Below the pieces are notes generated by a model. That model saw only the letters and a program-made list of their open reading frames with translations. It had not been told where the DNA came from and did not search any database. A stretch of DNA of 16,074 nt from HGM04593 sp964512955 (lineage in GTDB: Bacteria > Bacteroidota > Bacteroidia > Bacteroidales > Bacteroidaceae). Positions 14,557-16,074 of the stretch are shown here, piece after piece. The stretch lies in contig CAZEKX010000044.1 of assembly GCA_964512955.1 (NCBI GenBank), forward strand, positions 1-16,074, read 5' to 3'. Within the stretch, counting starts at the first letter, position 1; each line of letters starts with the position of its first letter. The position numbers were made by a program, and so were the translations under genes.

Positions 14557-15351
14557 TTATTCATCCAAATAATAAATCTTTCTTACCGAGTAGTCATTAC
14601 GATGACCTATGGAATCCAAGTCAATAGTTTTTCGCTCTACCCAATTGCCTTTATTGTCGTATTTATATTCTGTTTTGATATTACTCCAGTCGGAGGTATC
14701 TGCGGGCATATTTTCACATTCCTCGACAATGTTGCCTTGCTTGTCCCTCTTTCTTTTAGTAATGGTATAAATGTCACCTGTCACGGCCAAAGAGCATTCT
14801 TCTACCTCAGTGCCATCACCATTGTAACTATAGCGATATTTGTATGGAGGAATTCCGTCACTATAATATTCGAAGGCAACATCAAGGCGATTTTCCTTGT
14901 TGTACGAATTGTGCTTCATATACACTAATGCCATTTTTGTTGTATCGGGGTATATGTATTCATAATTTCTGCGTAAAGTGATATTCTTTCTATCATCGAA
15001 CTCTACAATTGTGTACGATGTCTCTTTGTGGTTGTTGTTGTAATAATGCAGATCAACTCTGTGTGAGCCATTATAGTGGTATTCACAACAACCATCCTCT
15101 TTGCCATCGGTGAAAAAGATTGCCTTCACAAGATGTTTATTTTTGTTGTACACAAACAAAGTGGAATCACTCCCGTGTCCATCGCTATCGGTTATAGCAG
15201 ATATTTTACCTTTTAAAAAAATGCACCCATACAGCGTGGTAGGCTCTATTGCAATAGCGGACTCTTTGTCTGTGCTTTTATTTTCTGCACACGAAAAAGA
15301 AACAAAGAGGCAAGTTACAAACAAAATTGTATTGACAAATAATCTATTCAT
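14557..15351 (-). CDS. YD-repeat-like lipoprotein, 264 aa, possible immunity-type partner
   Basis: Lipoprotein signal: hydrophobic 5-19, then VSFSC with Cys21 as the lipidation site. The mature protein has irregular beta-hairpin repeats of the YD/RHS style: FVYNKNKHLVKAIFF, CEYHYNGSHRVDLHYY, YRYSYNGDGTEVEEC, RKRDKQGNIVEEC and YKYDNKGNWVERK. It ends RKIYYLDE. Such short YD-like lipoproteins are common in Bacteroidales and have no settled function. The ATG comes 10 nt after the full-length DUF5675 stop, so the two are co-transcribed. This pairing suggests the lipoprotein guards or guides the partner enzyme in the periplasm, which is inference. Remnants resembling its last residues occur at 12440 and 14326. 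Confidence 0.78.
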   Translation of the reverse strand: MNRLFVNTILFVTCLFVSFSCAENKSTDKESAIAIEPTTLYGCIFLKGKISAITDSDGHGSDSTLFVYNKNKHLVKAIFFTDGKEDGCCEYHYNGSHRVDLHYYNNNHKETSYTIVEFDDRKNITLRRNYEYIYPDTTKMALVYMKHNSYNKENRLDVAFEYYSDGIPPYKYRYSYNGDGTEVEECSLAVTGDIYTITKRKRDKQGNIVEECENMPADTSDWSNIKTEYKYDNKGNWVERKTIDLDSIGHRNDYSVRKIYYLDE

Positions 15352-15361
15352 TGCCGAGACA

Positions 15362-15952
15362 TTAAAAACCGATATTTATCTTAATTCCTTTTTTACCGTA
15401 ATTGTTGAAAAACTTAAAAAGTTTATCCTTTGTTGTTCTAGAATTTTTTATTATATAACCATATTTATCATTGTATTCAAGAGTGTCACCCGGCAACAAA
15501 CAACCCAATGTGTGTTCTCCGTTCACACCACTATGTATCGCAATACCACTACGTCCGGGTACATTATCTATATACCATTCATAACTCAAATTAACATCTT
15601 TTTCCCCGTTCTTGCGTCTTGTACTATTAATTCTTTCTTCAAGTTCTTTTTTCGGTACAACATTGTATGTGCCATACATAATTGCTTTATCACTACCGGC
15701 AACTTTTGCGCTATCATAATTTACTTCCGGCTCTAAAAAGTAGCCTTTCATAAAATCAACTTTATGCCCATATTCATCGTAAGCAGTAGCAAGAAAAGCA
15801 CTGACAGTACAGTCTTTTCCGTACCACAATCTGTTTGTGTTTACTACAACATTTGTCCGAGGTCTGATTATTCCACCATTACCATTCTCATACGCTGTTG
15901 CAATCTCAAAAATATCGGGACCACTTTGTCCTTTTTCGTCATTGTTCCACAT
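15362..15952 (-). CDS. DUF5675-type protein, candidate peptidoglycan-acting effector
   Basis: A 196-aa protein without signal peptide. The N-terminal extension (1-40, IFEIATAYENGNGG) is shared only with the truncated paralogue. From residue 41 it follows the DUF5675 pattern: CTVS (48-51), a loop with GYFLEPEVNYD, the AIMYGTYNVVP strand (90-100), then VPGRSGIAIHSGVNGEHTLG and Cys (131-151), and a final IIKNSRTTKDKLFKFF. The IHxG...(H/T)xxGC motif (His140, Gly142, Cys151) is similar to the HxxG...S/THGC active site of L,D-transpeptidases (YkuD). DUF5675 domains are known from phage lysis regions and from secretion-linked proteins, and the biochemical activity is not established to my knowledge. 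First gene of a two-gene unit with the YD-repeat lipoprotein; a good promoter lies 15 nt upstream of the ATG. Confidence 0.75.
   Translation of the reverse strand: MWNNDEKGQSGPDIFEIATAYENGNGGIIRPRTNVVVNTNRLWYGKDCTVSAFLATAYDEYGHKVDFMKGYFLEPEVNYDSAKVAGSDKAIMYGTYNVVPKKELEERINSTRRKNGEKDVNLSYEWYIDNVPGRSGIAIHSGVNGEHTLGCLLPGDTLEYNDKYGYIIKNSRTTKDKLFKFFNNYGKKGIKINIGF
15801..15841. repeat. Direct repeat copy 2 (DUF5675 paralogues)
   Basis: Partner of 13951-13991, with one mismatch in 41 bases. It lies in the intact DUF5675 gene. Confidence 0.85.
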
Positions 15953-15966
15953 GATCTTTTTTTCGA

Positions 15967-15994
15967 CAAAAGTAATGCATCGACAGCGCTACAA
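15967..15994 (-). promoter_or_regulatory. Promoter of the DUF5675-lipoprotein unit
   Basis: On the minus strand, TTG (15994-15992) is followed after 17 nt by TACTTTTG (15974-15967), a perfect TAnnTTTG box. The start codon at 15952 leaves a leader of only about 8 nt, so translation would be nearly leaderless. If so, the next in-frame Met (none before residue 68) is no alternative, which supports the annotated ATG. Confidence 0.55.
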
Positions 15995-16027
15995 GGTCGC
16001 AGAAATAATATTTTTACACTCATTAGT

Positions 16028-16047
16028 GTCCCATAAAAATTAGGGAC
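16028..16047. repeat. Short inverted repeat near the right edge
   Basis: GTCCC (16028-16032) and GGGAC (16043-16047) flank an A/T-only 10-nt loop. It could be a weak terminator of a gene to the right or the margin of a mobile element. The window ends 27 nt later, so this cannot be decided. Confidence 0.3.
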
Positions 16048-16074
16048 GAGTTAAACATTAAATAAATTAGGCCC

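Noticed and set aside
15101..15736. Plus-strand 211-aa open frame
   Set aside because: It is antisense to two well-supported genes (the YD-repeat lipoprotein and the DUF5675 protein), crosses their junction, and its translation shows no domain.
1..16074. CRISPR array, tRNA or rRNA genes, complete insertion sequence
   Set aside because: No regularly spaced repeats, no tRNA-like cloverleaf with a TTCGANNC arm in context, no rRNA signature and no transposase frame were seen on either strand.

Overview
The window comes from the chromosome of a Bacteroidota bacterium, most likely order Bacteroidales. Three things point there: the CstA, LacZ-type GH2 and GH109-like proteins resemble Bacteroidales proteins; secreted proteins carry Bacteroidales-style signal peptides and lipoboxes; and several genes are preceded by the Bacteroidota promoter form TTG/TTTG, 17-21 nt, TAnnTTTG instead of a sigma-70 -35/-10 pair. 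The species cannot be named from the sequence alone. I see no tRNA, rRNA, CRISPR array or complete insertion sequence.

Layout. (1) Positions 178-6935, minus strand: a sugar module transcribed as GH2 beta-galactosidase (exported, with a trefoil-like N-terminal extension), then a short CstA transporter, then a GH109-like Gfo/Idh/MocA protein without a signal peptide. The genes are 15 nt apart or overlap by 1 nt. (2) Positions 6991-10537, minus strand: a cell-wall module of alpha/beta hydrolase, MurF with a membrane-embedded N-terminus, and a long D-Ala-D-Ala ligase-type enzyme with a Gly/Lys/Met tail. (3) Positions 10744-11859, plus strand: a polytopic acyltransferase of the HGSNAT/DUF5009 type, ending in a bidirectional hairpin that faces a small conserved Bacteroidales protein (11903-12286, minus).

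(4) Positions 12440-15994 form an AT-richer accessory island, all minus strand, and are the most interesting part. Two units each begin with a protein of the DUF5675 type, whose IHxG...GC motif resembles the L,D-transpeptidase (YkuD) active site. In the right-hand unit the DUF5675 protein is full length (196 aa) and is followed 9 nt later by a YD-repeat-like lipoprotein. In the left-hand unit the DUF5675 copy is frameshifted at an A9 tract and lacks the catalytic half. It is followed by a secreted 206-aa protein and a 166-aa lipoprotein. Between the units lies a decayed copy of the end of the left unit: the last codons of the 166-aa lipoprotein plus a second short tail. This looks like a duplicated cassette, with one copy decaying and different envelope partners attached.

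My reading is that regions 1-3 are ordinary chromosomal metabolism and cell-wall genes. Region 4 is a candidate effector/immunity-like locus: a cytosolic peptidoglycan-directed enzyme without a signal peptide, paired with periplasmic or lipid-anchored partners. That role is inferred from architecture; no secretion genes are visible in the window.
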